Assembly (NCBI RefSeq): GCF_900103505.1
Contig: NZ_FNIA01000020.1
Coordinates: 1 to 57,614 of the forward strand
Direction: 5' to 3'
Length of the DNA: 57,614 bases
From: Haloarchaeobius iranensis
GTDB taxonomy: Archaea; Halobacteriota; Halobacteria; Halobacteriales; Natrialbaceae
Positions 14,736-23,398 of this stretch are shown here, piece after piece. Below the pieces are notes generated by a model. It made no database searches. It was not told the origin of the DNA and worked only from the letters and a program-made list of their open reading frames with translations. Made by a program: the position numbers and the translations under genes. Every line of letters starts with the position of its first letter. Position 1 is the first letter of the stretch.

Positions 14736-17396
14736 ATGACAGAGGCGACGGGTATCGTCGGGGAGTTCCTGGGGCTGAAGGCGGAGACCGACGCCGACGT
14801 GCTCGCGATGCAGTGCGGCGACTTCTACGAGTTCTTCGCGGACGACGCCGAGCTCGTCGCCGACGAGCTGGACCTGAAGGTGAGCCAGAAGTCGAGCCAC
14901 GGCTCGTCGTACCCGATGGCCGGCGTACCGGTCGACGACCTCACGCCGTACCTGAAGGCGCTCGTCGAGCGCGGCTACACGGTCGCCGTCGCGGAGCAAC
15001 ACGAGGACGGCGGCGACATCCACCGCGAGATAGAGCGCGTGGTGACGCCCGGCACGCTGCTCGACGTCGCCAGGGTCGACGCGCAGTATCTCGCCGCGGT
15101 CGTGCGAGCGGGCGACGGCGGCACGGGCGGCGACGCGGACGACACGACCTACGGCCTCGCGTTCGCCGACGTGACGACGGGCCGGTTCCACGTGACGACG
15201 GTCGAGGGCACCGCCGCCGCGCTCACGGAGCTGTACCGGTTCAGTCCCGTCGAGGTGCTTCCCGGCCCCGGAATCCGGGACGACGGCGCGCTCTGTGACC
15301 GCATCGAGGAGCGGACCGGCGCGCGGCTCTCGCTGCCCGACGCGTCGTCGTTCGCGCCGGGACAGGCGGGCCACGTCGCCCGCGACCACTTCGGCGACGA
15401 CACGTTCGAGACCCTCGGCGTAGGCGACCTCGGCGTCCGCGCCGCGGGTGCAGTCCTCGCCTACGTCGACGAGACCGGCACGGGCGTGCTCGCGTCGATG
15501 ACCCGGGTCCAGCCCTACCACGGCGGCGAGCACGTCGAGCTCGACGCGACGACCCAGCGCAACCTCGAACTGACCGAGACGATGCACGGCGACCGCGCGG
15601 GCAGCCTGTTCGCGACGGTCGACCACACCGTCACCAGCCCGGGCGGTCGCCTGCTGAAGGAGTGGCTCCAGCGGCCCCGACGCGACCGCGACACGCTCGA
15701 CGAACGCCAGGCGAGCGTCGCCGCCTTCACCGCCGGCGCGCTCGGTCGCGAGGAGGTCCGGGACACCCTCGACGCGGCGTACGACCTCGAACGGCTCGCG
15801 TCCCGGGCGGTGGGTGGGAGCGCCGACGCGACGGACCTGCTCCGGGTGCGGGACACGCTGGGCGTGCTCCCCGAACTCGTCGAGGCCATCGAGGCGTCGC
15901 CCCAGCTGGCGGACTCGCCGCTGTCTGGCATCCTCTCGCGGCCGGACCGGGAGGCGGCCGCCGCACTCCGGGACGAACTCGCCGACGCGCTCGTCGAGGA
16001 CCCCCCGAAGACGACGACCCAGGGCGGGCTGTTCAAACCGGGCTACGACGACGAGCTCGACGAGCTCCGGGAGCGCCACGAGGCCGCCCAGGCGTACTTC
16101 GACGAGCTGGCCGACCGGGTGAAACGCGAGCACGGACTCAGCCACGTCACCGTCGACCGGAACAAGACCGACGGCTACTACGTGCAGGTCGGCAAGTCCG
16201 CCGCCGACGGCGTGCCCGAACACTTCGAGCACGTGAAGACGCTCAAGAACTCGAAGCGCTTCCGGACCGACGAGCTCGCCGAGAAGGAGCGCGAGCTGTT
16301 CCGGCTGGAGGAGCAGCGGGGCGAGCTCGAAGCGCGGCTGTTCGACGAGTTGCGCGACCGCGTCGCCGCACGGGCCGAACTGCTGCAGGACGTGGGGCGG
16401 ACCGTCGCCGAGGTGGACGTGCTCGCGAGCCTCGCGACCCACGCCGTCTCGAACGACTGGAACCGCCCCGAACTGACCGACGAGCGCGCCCTCGACGTGA
16501 CGGCGGGCCGCCACCCCGTCGTCGAGCAGACCGTCGAGTTCGTCCCGAACGACTGCCACCTGGACGACGAGCGCACGTTCACCGTCGTCACCGGTCCCAA
16601 CATGTCGGGGAAGTCGACGTACATGCGCCAGACCGCGCTCATCGTGCTCCTCGCCCAGGTCGGCAGCTTCGTGCCCGCCCGCGAGGCCACCGTCGGACTG
16701 GTCGACGGCATCTACACCCGGGTCGGTGCGCTGGACGAGCTCGCCCAGGGCCGCTCGACGTTCATGGTGGAGATGCAGGAGCTCTCGAACATCCTCCACT
16801 CCGCCACCGAGGACTCCCTGGTCATCCTGGACGAGGTCGGCCGCGGCACCGCCACCTACGACGGCATCTCCATCGCCTGGGCCGCCGTCGAGTACCTGCA
16901 CAACGAGATCCGCGCGAAGACCCTGTTCGCGACGCACTACCACGAGCTGACCGGGCTCGCCGAGCACCTCGAACGCGTCCAGAACGTCCACGTCGCGGCC
17001 GACGAGCGCGACGGCGACGTGACGTTCCTCCGCACCGTTCGGGAGGGACCGACGGACCGCTCCTACGGCATCCACGTCGCCGACCTCGCCGGGGTTCCCG
17101 AGCCGGTCGTCGACCGCGCCCGCGACGTGCTCGACCGGCTCCGCCAGGAGAAGGCCATCGAGGCCCGGGGGAGCAGCGGCGGCGACGGCGGCGGGGGCCA
17201 GCAGGTCGTCTTCGACCTCGACAGCGGCACCATGGCGACGGCTGACGGGGGGCGAGAGACGGAGCACGAACCGGCCATCGACCCCGAGACAGAGGCCATC
17301 CTCGACGAACTGGACGAGGTCGACGTGGACCGGACCTCGCCCGTCGAGCTGATGCAGCGCGTGCAGGAGTGGCAGGAGCGGCTGGACCGGGAGTGA
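14736..17396 (+). CDS. mutS: DNA mismatch repair protein MutS
   Basis: The 886-residue product is full length for MutS1. Domain I has CGDFYEFF (residues ~28-34), the mismatch-stacking Phe-x-Glu motif, then the connector and lever domains, and a C-terminal ATPase with Walker A GPNMSGKST (~620), FMVEMQELSNIL and Walker B ILDEVGRGTATYDG (~698). A TTTTA box lies about 28 bp before ATG 14736. MutS binds mismatched DNA and recruits MutL; mutL is not adjacent here. The C-terminal tail carries a Gly-rich insert (~810-815). Confidence 0.95.
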   Translation: MTEATGIVGEFLGLKAETDADVLAMQCGDFYEFFADDAELVADELDLKVSQKSSHGSSYPMAGVPVDDLTPYLKALVERGYTVAVAEQHEDGGDIHREIERVVTPGTLLDVARVDAQYLAAVVRAGDGGTGGDADDTTYGLAFADVTTGRFHVTTVEGTAAALTELYRFSPVEVLPGPGIRDDGALCDRIEERTGARLSLPDASSFAPGQAGHVARDHFGDDTFETLGVGDLGVRAAGAVLAYVDETGTGVLASMTRVQPYHGGEHVELDATTQRNLELTETMHGDRAGSLFATVDHTVTSPGGRLLKEWLQRPRRDRDTLDERQASVAAFTAGALGREEVRDTLDAAYDLERLASRAVGGSADATDLLRVRDTLGVLPELVEAIEASPQLADSPLSGILSRPDREAAAALRDELADALVEDPPKTTTQGGLFKPGYDDELDELRERHEAAQAYFDELADRVKREHGLSHVTVDRNKTDGYYVQVGKSAADGVPEHFEHVKTLKNSKRFRTDELAEKERELFRLEEQRGELEARLFDELRDRVAARAELLQDVGRTVAEVDVLASLATHAVSNDWNRPELTDERALDVTAGRHPVVEQTVEFVPNDCHLDDERTFTVVTGPNMSGKSTYMRQTALIVLLAQVGSFVPAREATVGLVDGIYTRVGALDELAQGRSTFMVEMQELSNILHSATEDSLVILDEVGRGTATYDGISIAWAAVEYLHNEIRAKTLFATHYHELTGLAEHLERVQNVHVAADERDGDVTFLRTVREGPTDRSYGIHVADLAGVPEPVVDRARDVLDRLRQEKAIEARGSSGGDGGGGQQVVFDLDSGTMATADGGRETEHEPAIDPETEAILDELDEVDVDRTSPVELMQRVQEWQERLDRE

Positions 17397-17496
17397 ACGG
17401 CGACCATATTTTCCGACCAACCGGATGGCGCGCGGCTGGCGAGACGCGCGACCGAGAGGGAGCGTGTCTCGCCGCACTCGTGCGAGGGATGAGCGA

Positions 17497-17812
17497 CGCG
17501 AGAGCTTCGCTCTCGCGAGTCTGAGCGCGTAGCGCTCAGGCACCGCAGGGAGCACTAGAGGCTGGGGGGCATGCGGTGCGGTGCGGTCGCTGTCGGGTGT
17601 CCCCGTGAGCGAGCCTGCGAGCGAACGGGGGCTCGTCGGACCGTCGGTCCGACGGTGGGACTGAAAGGGGCGACGTGCTCGGCGTCTCCACGAGCGAAGC
17701 GAGTGGAGGCTCGGCAGACGGAGTCTGCCGGCGAACCCCGCCAAAGGAAGGACCGTGGTTCGAGAGAGCGAAGCTCTCTCGTCATCACGAAAGAGCGCGG
17801 AGCGCTCTTTCG
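17497..17812. repeat. Array of perfect tri-loop hairpins
   Basis: Six perfect stems are: 17497-17517 (9 bp, loop TTC), 17521-17539 (8 bp, loop GTA), 17634-17654 (10 bp, loop T), near 17713-17729 (GGCAGAC-GGA-GTCTGCC, 7 bp), 17761-17781 (9 bp, loop GAA) and 17788-17812 (11 bp, loop GGA). CTCCAC/GTGGAG around GAGCGAAGCGA lies between. Several contain GCGAAGC or its complement, a sequence known to form exceptionally stable mini-hairpins in DNA. Confidence 0.85.
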
Positions 17813-17861
17813 AACGACAGCGTAGCGAGGACCGCAGCGAGGCCCGGGAGCCGAGCACGTC

Positions 17862-17925
17862 GGGGCTTTCTGGCTGTTCGCGGTCCCGGATGTGCTCACC
17901 GACGAAGGGGCTTTCTGGCTGTTCG
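17862..17925 (+). repeat. Two 19-bp direct repeats
   Basis: GGGGCTTTCTGGCTGTTCG occurs at 17862-17880 and again at 17907-17925, 45 bp apart. The bases between are unrelated to the repeat. They lie 135-200 bp before the stress-protein start. Confidence 0.85.
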
Positions 17926-18059
17926 AGTCCGGGCGTGTTCGTGTCACGGTTTCGGCGTTCGACTCCCACAGGCGGCCGAGACCGACGTTCCAGAGCCAGC
18001 CAGAGACCGATGACGCAAAGGGCCGCAGATTTATGCCCTCGGCCGGGAAACCCACGCCC

Positions 18060-18488
18060 ATGTTCGACACCGTCGTCATCGCCACCGACGGCTCCGAGAG
18101 CGTCAAACGAGCGGTCGCGGTCGCTCTCGACCTGGCAGAGCGCTTCGACGCGACGGTCCACGCGCTGTACGTGATCGACGCGAGCGAGGTGGAGTCCTCC
18201 CCCGAGTCGGTCCGGGACCAGTTCCGCGATGCCCTCGAAGAGAGCGCCGAGGAGGCGCTGGCGGAGGTCACCGCGGACACCGACCTGCCGGTCGAGACCG
18301 CCATCCGCGAAGGCCGGCCGGCCGCGGAGATCTGCGCGTTCGCCCGCGAGGTCGACGCCGACGTGGTCGCCACCGGGACGCGGGGCCGTCACGGCGAGAA
18401 CCGCTTCCTCATCGGCAGCGTCGCCGAGCGCGTCGTCCGCACCTGCGAGGCACCCGTGCTGACGGTGCGGCAGCTGCAGGAAGCGTAG
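18060..18488 (+). CDS. Universal stress protein (UspA family)
   Basis: The 142-residue product starts MFDTVVIATDGSESVKRAVA and has the nucleotide-binding signature GTRGRHGENRFLIGS followed by VAERVVRTCEAPVLTVR, the G-2x-G-9x-G(S) pattern of ATP-binding Usp proteins. It is a single-domain Usp, cytoplasmic, linked in general to stress survival. GATTTATGCC about 30 bases before ATG 18060 could be its TATA region. Confidence 0.9.
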   Translation: MFDTVVIATDGSESVKRAVAVALDLAERFDATVHALYVIDASEVESSPESVRDQFRDALEESAEEALAEVTADTDLPVETAIREGRPAAEICAFAREVDADVVATGTRGRHGENRFLIGSVAERVVRTCEAPVLTVRQLQEA

Positions 18489-18497
18489 CGGAGACCG

Positions 18498-18953
18498 ATG
18501 CGTCGCGTGCCGTGGTCCCGACTGCTGGTCGCGTGTCTGTTGGTGACGGCGGGCTGTTTCACGCCGGACCGCGAGCGCCCGCGGGAGCCGTCGGACTACC
18601 GGGTCGCGGCCAACTCGGATGTCGACGTGCCAGCGAACGCGACGGTCGTCCCGCCCGACGTGACGAACAGCTACGGGAACGGGACCGCCGAGAACGTGGC
18701 CATCGTTCGGTTCAACGAGACGGCGCTGGCCGAGAACGAGACCGTCCGGCGGACTATCGAGGGCACGAGTCGGCACGACACCAACACGACGTGGATTCCG
18801 GCGGCGAGCTACAGGACGCTCTGGGACGTGTTCGAGCGACTGCCACATCGCACGTGGAACAGCAGCGCCATGACCGAGCCGAAGATAGTCGTCTACGTCC
18901 GGTACGGCGGCGAGGTGGTTAGGCTGGAGCTCGAGCCGATGGTGGCTGGGTAA
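18498..18953 (+). CDS. Predicted lipoprotein
   Basis: The product has 151 residues with a basic start and lipobox-like signal (RLLVACLLVTAGCFTPD; lipidated Cys at ~21). The mature part is rich in N-x-T/S sequons (for example NETALAENETV), so it may be N-glycosylated. It starts nine bases after the stress-protein stop, suggesting cotranscription. No domain recognised. Confidence 0.65.
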   Translation: MRRVPWSRLLVACLLVTAGCFTPDRERPREPSDYRVAANSDVDVPANATVVPPDVTNSYGNGTAENVAIVRFNETALAENETVRRTIEGTSRHDTNTTWIPAASYRTLWDVFERLPHRTWNSSAMTEPKIVVYVRYGGEVVRLELEPMVAG

Positions 18954-18966
18954 GCACGACCGGCTC

Positions 18967-19758
18967 TCACACCCGGTACAGGAACGCCCGGAGCTCCGCC
19001 CACGCGGCGTCGTGCTCGTCCCAGAAGACGTGATGGCCGGCGTCGGGGATATGGACGAGTCGGCCGTCGGGGAGCGAATCTGCAATCTCGAGATCGTCCG
19101 CGCGCTCCTCGGGGTCGGCATCCCGCTTCAGGACCAGCGTCGGGGCCGCGATGTCGGGGAACGCGTCGGGTGTCGGCTCGAAGCCAGCGGCCGCGAAGCC
19201 CGCGATGTTCGGGTCGCACTCCCTGTTCGCCACGGCGACCCGTCGTGCCCGCTCGTCGGCCAGTTCCCCGTGCTCGGCGGCGATCTCCGCGACCGACTGC
19301 TCGGCCAGCCCTTCGACGCGCTCGCGGACGAACGTGGCCATCTCCTCGGGGGGCATGTCGGGTTCGCCGCGCCAGGCGTCGGGGTCCTCCAGCACGACTG
19401 CTCGGGGGAGTTCCGGATACCGGGCGGCGGCCCAGGCGACCGTCGAGCCGCCCGCGGAGTGCCCGAACAGGATTGGGTCGTCGAGGTCGAGGCCCGCCAC
19501 GAGTCCGACGAGGTCGGCCACGCGGTCGTCGATGCCGTAGCCCCAGTCCGGGCCGTCGGAGCCACCGTGGCCGCGGGCGTCGTAGGCGACCACGTCGAAG
19601 TCCTCCGCAAGGTCCTCGACGAGCGGGAGTCGACAGCGCGCGTTCTCGTAGAAACCGTGGGCGAGGACGAGCGGTGGCCCCTCACCGGTCCGGTGGTACT
19701 GGAGGTCGATGTCGTTGGCGTGCACGGTGTCGGTCGTCCAGCCGTCGGGGACGTTCAT
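18967..19758 (-). CDS. Alpha/beta-fold hydrolase
   Basis: From ATG 19756-19758 the product is 263 residues. It has the oxyanion region LVLAHGFYENARC, the nucleophile elbow GHSAGG, a likely acid in LKRDADPEERADDLE, and the catalytic histidine in IPDAGHHVFWDE. This is a complete alpha/beta hydrolase of the epoxide hydrolase/esterase kind; substrate unknown. It converges on the lipoprotein gene with a 13-bp gap. Confidence 0.85.
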   Translation of the reverse strand: MNVPDGWTTDTVHANDIDLQYHRTGEGPPLVLAHGFYENARCRLPLVEDLAEDFDVVAYDARGHGGSDGPDWGYGIDDRVADLVGLVAGLDLDDPILFGHSAGGSTVAWAAARYPELPRAVVLEDPDAWRGEPDMPPEEMATFVRERVEGLAEQSVAEIAAEHGELADERARRVAVANRECDPNIAGFAAAGFEPTPDAFPDIAAPTLVLKRDADPEERADDLEIADSLPDGRLVHIPDAGHHVFWDEHDAAWAELRAFLYRV

Positions 19759-20064
19759 ATCATTGTGCGGAGAACATTGCCTGAAAATGTACCGGTATTG
19801 ATTTCGACGATTTGATCTTGCATGAGTTTTTGAATAGATTCGGCCATAGTGACCAAAATCGACAGATACACCCACATTGTTTAAACTTCTGCTTTCCAGT
19901 TCTTTTCCCCCGATGCCAAATGGCAGAAAATGTAAAATATTTAATTCCGTTATTTTTATTACTCTCTGTATCTATTGGTGATTTGCATGAGGCCTAACCG
20001 TAGGAACTTCATGAAGCTATAGTAGTCGTTAGATATATTTGCAAAGCATTTCTTGTGGTAGCTA

Positions 20065-20589
20065 GTGGAGCACCTCGACGAAATCTCCGTCGAAGAGCTG
20101 CAAGATGCTCTCGACAACGTGGAGGGAAAGAAGCCAACAGAGCGATTGTTAGCAGCTATCGCGTACAAGAACGGTGTCTCGCAAGAAGAGCTAGCCGAGT
20201 GGTACGACGTTCACCGAAAAACGATCTACAACTGGCTCAAGCGACTCGACGCCGACGAGTCGCTTGAGCATGCCGTCGCTAACACTCACCGTTCTGGAAG
20301 AAATCGAAAGCTCTCAGAGACACAGCAACAAGAGTTCGAAGAAACTGTCCACGACCCACCTGAAGCGGTCGGGATCGACGCGCCGGCGTGGACGCCGGCG
20401 CTCGTCCAGCAGTTTCTCGAAGAAACGTACGGCGTCGAGTACTCCTATCCGAGTTGCCGACGATTGCTGAAAGAAGCAGGCCTCAGCTATCAGAAACCAC
20501 GCCGTTCAGCCGCTGAAGCTGATGAAGACGAGCAAGAGGAGTTTCACGAGGAGTTCAAAAAAAGCAGCGGGAGATGGACGCCACCGTAG
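20065..20589 (+). CDS. IS630 transposase, frame A (DNA-binding part)
   Basis: GTG 20065 starts a 174-residue frame with a helix-turn-helix (GVSQEELAEWYDVHRKTIYN, ~36-55) and a second winged-helix-like region (PAWTPALVQQFLEETYGVEY). It runs into a run of seven A residues at 20557-20563. A -1 slip there would continue as FKKKQREMDATVVC into frame B, making one full transposase. The frame contains a perfect 13-bp hairpin at 20236-20268 and a 9-bp one at 20380-20401. Confidence 0.85.
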   Translation: MEHLDEISVEELQDALDNVEGKKPTERLLAAIAYKNGVSQEELAEWYDVHRKTIYNWLKRLDADESLEHAVANTHRSGRNRKLSETQQQEFEETVHDPPEAVGIDAPAWTPALVQQFLEETYGVEYSYPSCRRLLKEAGLSYQKPRRSAAEADEDEQEEFHEEFKKSSGRWTPP

Positions 20590-21065
20590 TCTGCATCAAC
20601 CAGACCAAGAAATCGGTGCAGGTCGAGCCGCGTGCCGCGTGGTTTCCGCGTGGCACGCGCCCGAGCGTCGAACTTTCTGGACAGCGCGACTGGACGTGTC
20701 TGTTGGGCGCGATCACCGAGGACGGTGATCGCTTCTTCTCCCGATTCGAGGAGTACGTCACCGCCGATCACGCGAAACATTTCATCTTAGCACTATGTGA
20801 AGAGTTTGAGGATGACCTGCTCGTGGTGCTGGATGGCGCGCCGTATTTCCAGGCGTCGGCCGTCACGGACCTGGCGGCCCGTGACGACCTCGCCTTCGTG
20901 ACGTTGCCGGCGTATTCGCCGGAGCTCAACCCGGTTGAGGAATGCTGGCGACAGCTACAACAGGCGCTCAGCAACCGGTTCTTCGACTCACTCGACGAGT
21001 TAACAACGGCGATCGGCACCGCTCTCGACCAACTCTCTGTCCCAAAAGTAAGCAATTACTTCTAA
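20574..21065 (+). CDS. IS630 transposase, frame B (DDE catalytic part)
   Basis: The frame carries the catalytic triad of the family: the first Asp in MDATVVCINQTKK, the second in VVLDGAPYFQA, and Glu in SPELNPVEECWRQLQ. It has an ATG at 20574 but is probably made as a fusion with frame A by -1 frameshifting or transcript slippage at the A7 run. It ends 9 bp before the right inverted-repeat end. An independent start would give a catalytic domain without DNA binding. Confidence 0.85.
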   Translation: MDATVVCINQTKKSVQVEPRAAWFPRGTRPSVELSGQRDWTCLLGAITEDGDRFFSRFEEYVTADHAKHFILALCEEFEDDLLVVLDGAPYFQASAVTDLAARDDLAFVTLPAYSPELNPVEECWRQLQQALSNRFFDSLDELTTAIGTALDQLSVPKVSNYF

Positions 21066-22203
21066 CGCCTACTATAGTAGGTGCTAGTAGTTTGACTACG
21101 CTCATTTCCCATAGCGTCTCAGCGTACACTAACCCACAAACTAGTGTTCGAATCCGCCGAGACAGAGCCAATGGACTTAGCGAAACTGAGCTGCGAAATC
21201 ACCGGAGGGCGGCGATACAGAACTGGTCCGATCGGGATAGTTCGGATTATTCTTTCGCAGTTTCGGAATTTGAAACTGAAGACGGCGAAACTATCATCGC
21301 ATATAACTTCGATATAATCAACGGGTCACCAGTCGAGTTCATCGGAACCGTTGTTGAAGCCAGACCTCCCGAAGGACGAACTCAACAAAGGGTTGGAATC
21401 ACTGCCGAACAAGTAACGGATATTCACAACAAAGCCGACGAAAAGGCTTCAGAGATTCAGAATGCAGGAGTCTCATCAAATTATTCTTCCTCATCGCCGG
21501 ACGATTGGAGTGACTGGAACACACTGAACCAAACTGACTGGTACACCACTGACGGAGCCGACAACACATTCGGTGTAACGATAAACTATCGAGAAAACCC
21601 CGCAGATCTCGATACTCACGCAGTTGAGACGGAGGTTGATCTCATAGCGGCTGGCGTTGACAACGGTGATGAAAACGATAGCTACTGGCAAAACCATACG
21701 GCGAGTCTCAAACACGATTGGAAAGATGGAACTGGTATCGATGCAGAACTAGTGAATCGTGCACCGGGTAACACCGTAGGACAGACAACTTCAGGCTGGG
21801 AATTAGCAGCTTCTGCCGGTTACCCAAGTGGGGGCACATTTACTCTGGGATACTCTGAGTCAAATCAGTCGCCCGAGATCGACATCGACGACAAAAGTCA
21901 ACCGTACACTGATAAGTACGTAAAACACGAAGCCGATATAAGCGGGGATGTCAGATATAATGCAGTCAATCTAAACACCGCGAGCGTTGCACAGTCCCAG
22001 TATGTCTCCAACCCATATGTTTACAACCCAACATCAGTCGAGATTAACCTAGAAGCAATTTACAAGCGAAACCCGATCTACTCGCCACCACTGACGACAA
22101 GTATCGATAAGAACGTCAGCTATTCACTGAACGATAACGTTAGCGACTAAGCCCGCCTCATCGGTATAACGAATAAGGTGGAAAACAAACTTTTCGAATT
22201 AAA

Positions 22204-23358
22204 ATGAAACGAAGACAGGTCCTCGCTGCGATAGGTGTTAGTACATTGTCAGGCTGTGCGGCCCTGACACAAGGGACTAGCAATAAGAACTCACCAACTA
22301 CCCTCCGAGATAAACCCGGTGAATGTGCAAATTCCCCCCAGTGGGAATCGCTGCAAGGCAATCCACAGAGAACCGGCACCTATACCGAAACCAGCCCAGC
22401 GTTCACCGAAACAACTTCCGAAGTAGTGTTTGGTAGAACAGTCGAAGGCACAACGCCAGTCGTCGGAGAGTACCACATCTACGTGACCGGAACGGACGGA
22501 CTCTACGCCCTAAGTCGTGATTCAAAATCAACGGTCTGGAGCAAGACGATTTCCGATTTCCAGTCCTTGTCACCCCTCGTCGTCTGTGACCTCGTTGTCT
22601 TCCAGACCGGGAACCAGATTAGCGCGTTCGACACTGACGACGGCACGCTCAGATGGGATCGGGACTTTGTGACTGGGCTTGGCGAAGCAAGCCCGCTCGC
22701 CACGTCTGATGCCATCTACGCCGCTGAGCAGTCGAGTGTCTCGTCACTTACCTTCTCAGGCGAGCGGAACTGGGAGGCGCTCAATGGTGACCACGCCATC
22801 CACGGGATCGCCGCTTCGGACGATAGACTCTTCGTCACCGCATCGGTTCCAGACGACGGAGGCGGAGCCGTCCACGCGCTCACGCTCGACGACGGCGAAC
22901 ACGAGTGGCGTACGGAAGGCATCGAAAGCCACGGCGAACCGGTTGTCGGACCGGACGCAGTGTACGTACTCGAACGAGATGGACCAGTTCACGCACTGGA
23001 CAGAGGTTCCGGCGAACGACGATGGCAGGTCGATGTCGAGTCCTCGGCAAACGAGGCACCGCCAACGCTGGACATAGCCAGTAATACTCTGTTCACTCCG
23101 ACGAACAGCGAAGTCATTGCCATCGATACCGAGAGTCGAGACGTGCAGTGGCGTACCGACGTCGGCGGTTCGGATAGCGGAATCGCCAAATGTGGTGACC
23201 GGCTCTACGTGCCCGGTCGAAACGTCACGGAGCTCGATGCGACGACGGGCGAAGTCCTCTGGGAATCCACGGAGTACGCCGGAACCGGCCCCGCAGCCGT
23301 CACCTCCAACGCGCTTTGGGTGAACGCGGGACAGGAACTGGTCACGTTCGCACCATAG
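22204..23358 (+). CDS. PQQ-like beta-propeller lipoprotein
   Basis: The 384-residue product has a signal and lipobox (MKRRQVLAAIGVSTLSGCAA; lipidated Cys ~18). About seven repeats of the type GLYALSRDSKSTVWS, ISAFDTDDGTLRWD, VHALDRGSGERRWQ and VTELDATTGEVLWES follow, the PQQ/WD-like blades of an eight-bladed propeller. It should sit on the outside of the membrane. It lies 53 bp after the disrupted secreted-protein gene. No enzyme residues are evident; a binding or scaffold role is likely. Confidence 0.82.
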   Translation: MKRRQVLAAIGVSTLSGCAALTQGTSNKNSPTTLRDKPGECANSPQWESLQGNPQRTGTYTETSPAFTETTSEVVFGRTVEGTTPVVGEYHIYVTGTDGLYALSRDSKSTVWSKTISDFQSLSPLVVCDLVVFQTGNQISAFDTDDGTLRWDRDFVTGLGEASPLATSDAIYAAEQSSVSSLTFSGERNWEALNGDHAIHGIAASDDRLFVTASVPDDGGGAVHALTLDDGEHEWRTEGIESHGEPVVGPDAVYVLERDGPVHALDRGSGERRWQVDVESSANEAPPTLDIASNTLFTPTNSEVIAIDTESRDVQWRTDVGGSDSGIAKCGDRLYVPGRNVTELDATTGEVLWESTEYAGTGPAAVTSNALWVNAGQELVTFAP

Positions 23359-23398
23359 AACCGGCGACTTCTTCCCGCTCCCGCCACTCTCCCGGGGT

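Larger units (their letters stand above)
17397..18059. other. Gene-free tract packed with palindromes
   Basis: No gene is credible in these 660 bases between mutS and the stress protein. The tract is dominated by hairpins (17497-17812) and two 19-bp direct repeats. It also contains GTGGGACTGAAAGGGGCGAC near 17655, a kind of sequence I recall from haloarchaeal intergenic regions. Confidence 0.7.
20020..21074 (+). mobile_element. IS630-family insertion sequence
   Basis: Terminal inverted repeats agree at 20 of 26 positions: the left end reads TATAGTAGTCGTTAG and the right end, reversed, TATAGTAGGCGTTAG. TA dinucleotides at 20018-20019 and 21075-21076 are the duplicated target, as in all IS630/Tc1 elements. 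The interior holds two overlapping transposase frames. The 1.05-kb length is normal. Excision on paper restores the host gene exactly, which confirms the ends. Confidence 0.92.
19987..22150 (+). pseudogene. Tat-secreted protein gene split by the IS630 element
   Basis: Eleven codons at 19987-20019 read MRPNRRNFMKL. Removing the element with one copy of its TA target joins them in frame to 21077-22150, which continues VGASSLTTLISHSVSAYTNP. The join recreates a complete twin-arginine signal (RRNFMKL then a hydrophobic core). The mature part, ~340 residues, is Asn/Thr/Ser-rich and beta-like, without a recognised domain, and AT-richer than the chromosome. As it stands, the gene lacks its start and export signal. 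Function unknown; a cell-surface role is inferred. Confidence 0.8.

Noticed and set aside
17497-17925. Palindrome and repeat tract as a CRISPR array
   Set aside because: The hairpins differ in sequence, spacing is irregular and there are no equal-length spacers or cas genes.
14646-19121. A 1491-codon open frame on the minus strand opposite mutS and its neighbours
   Set aside because: Long antisense frames are expected in GC-rich DNA; the plus-strand genes have clear family motifs and the antisense product is unlike any protein.
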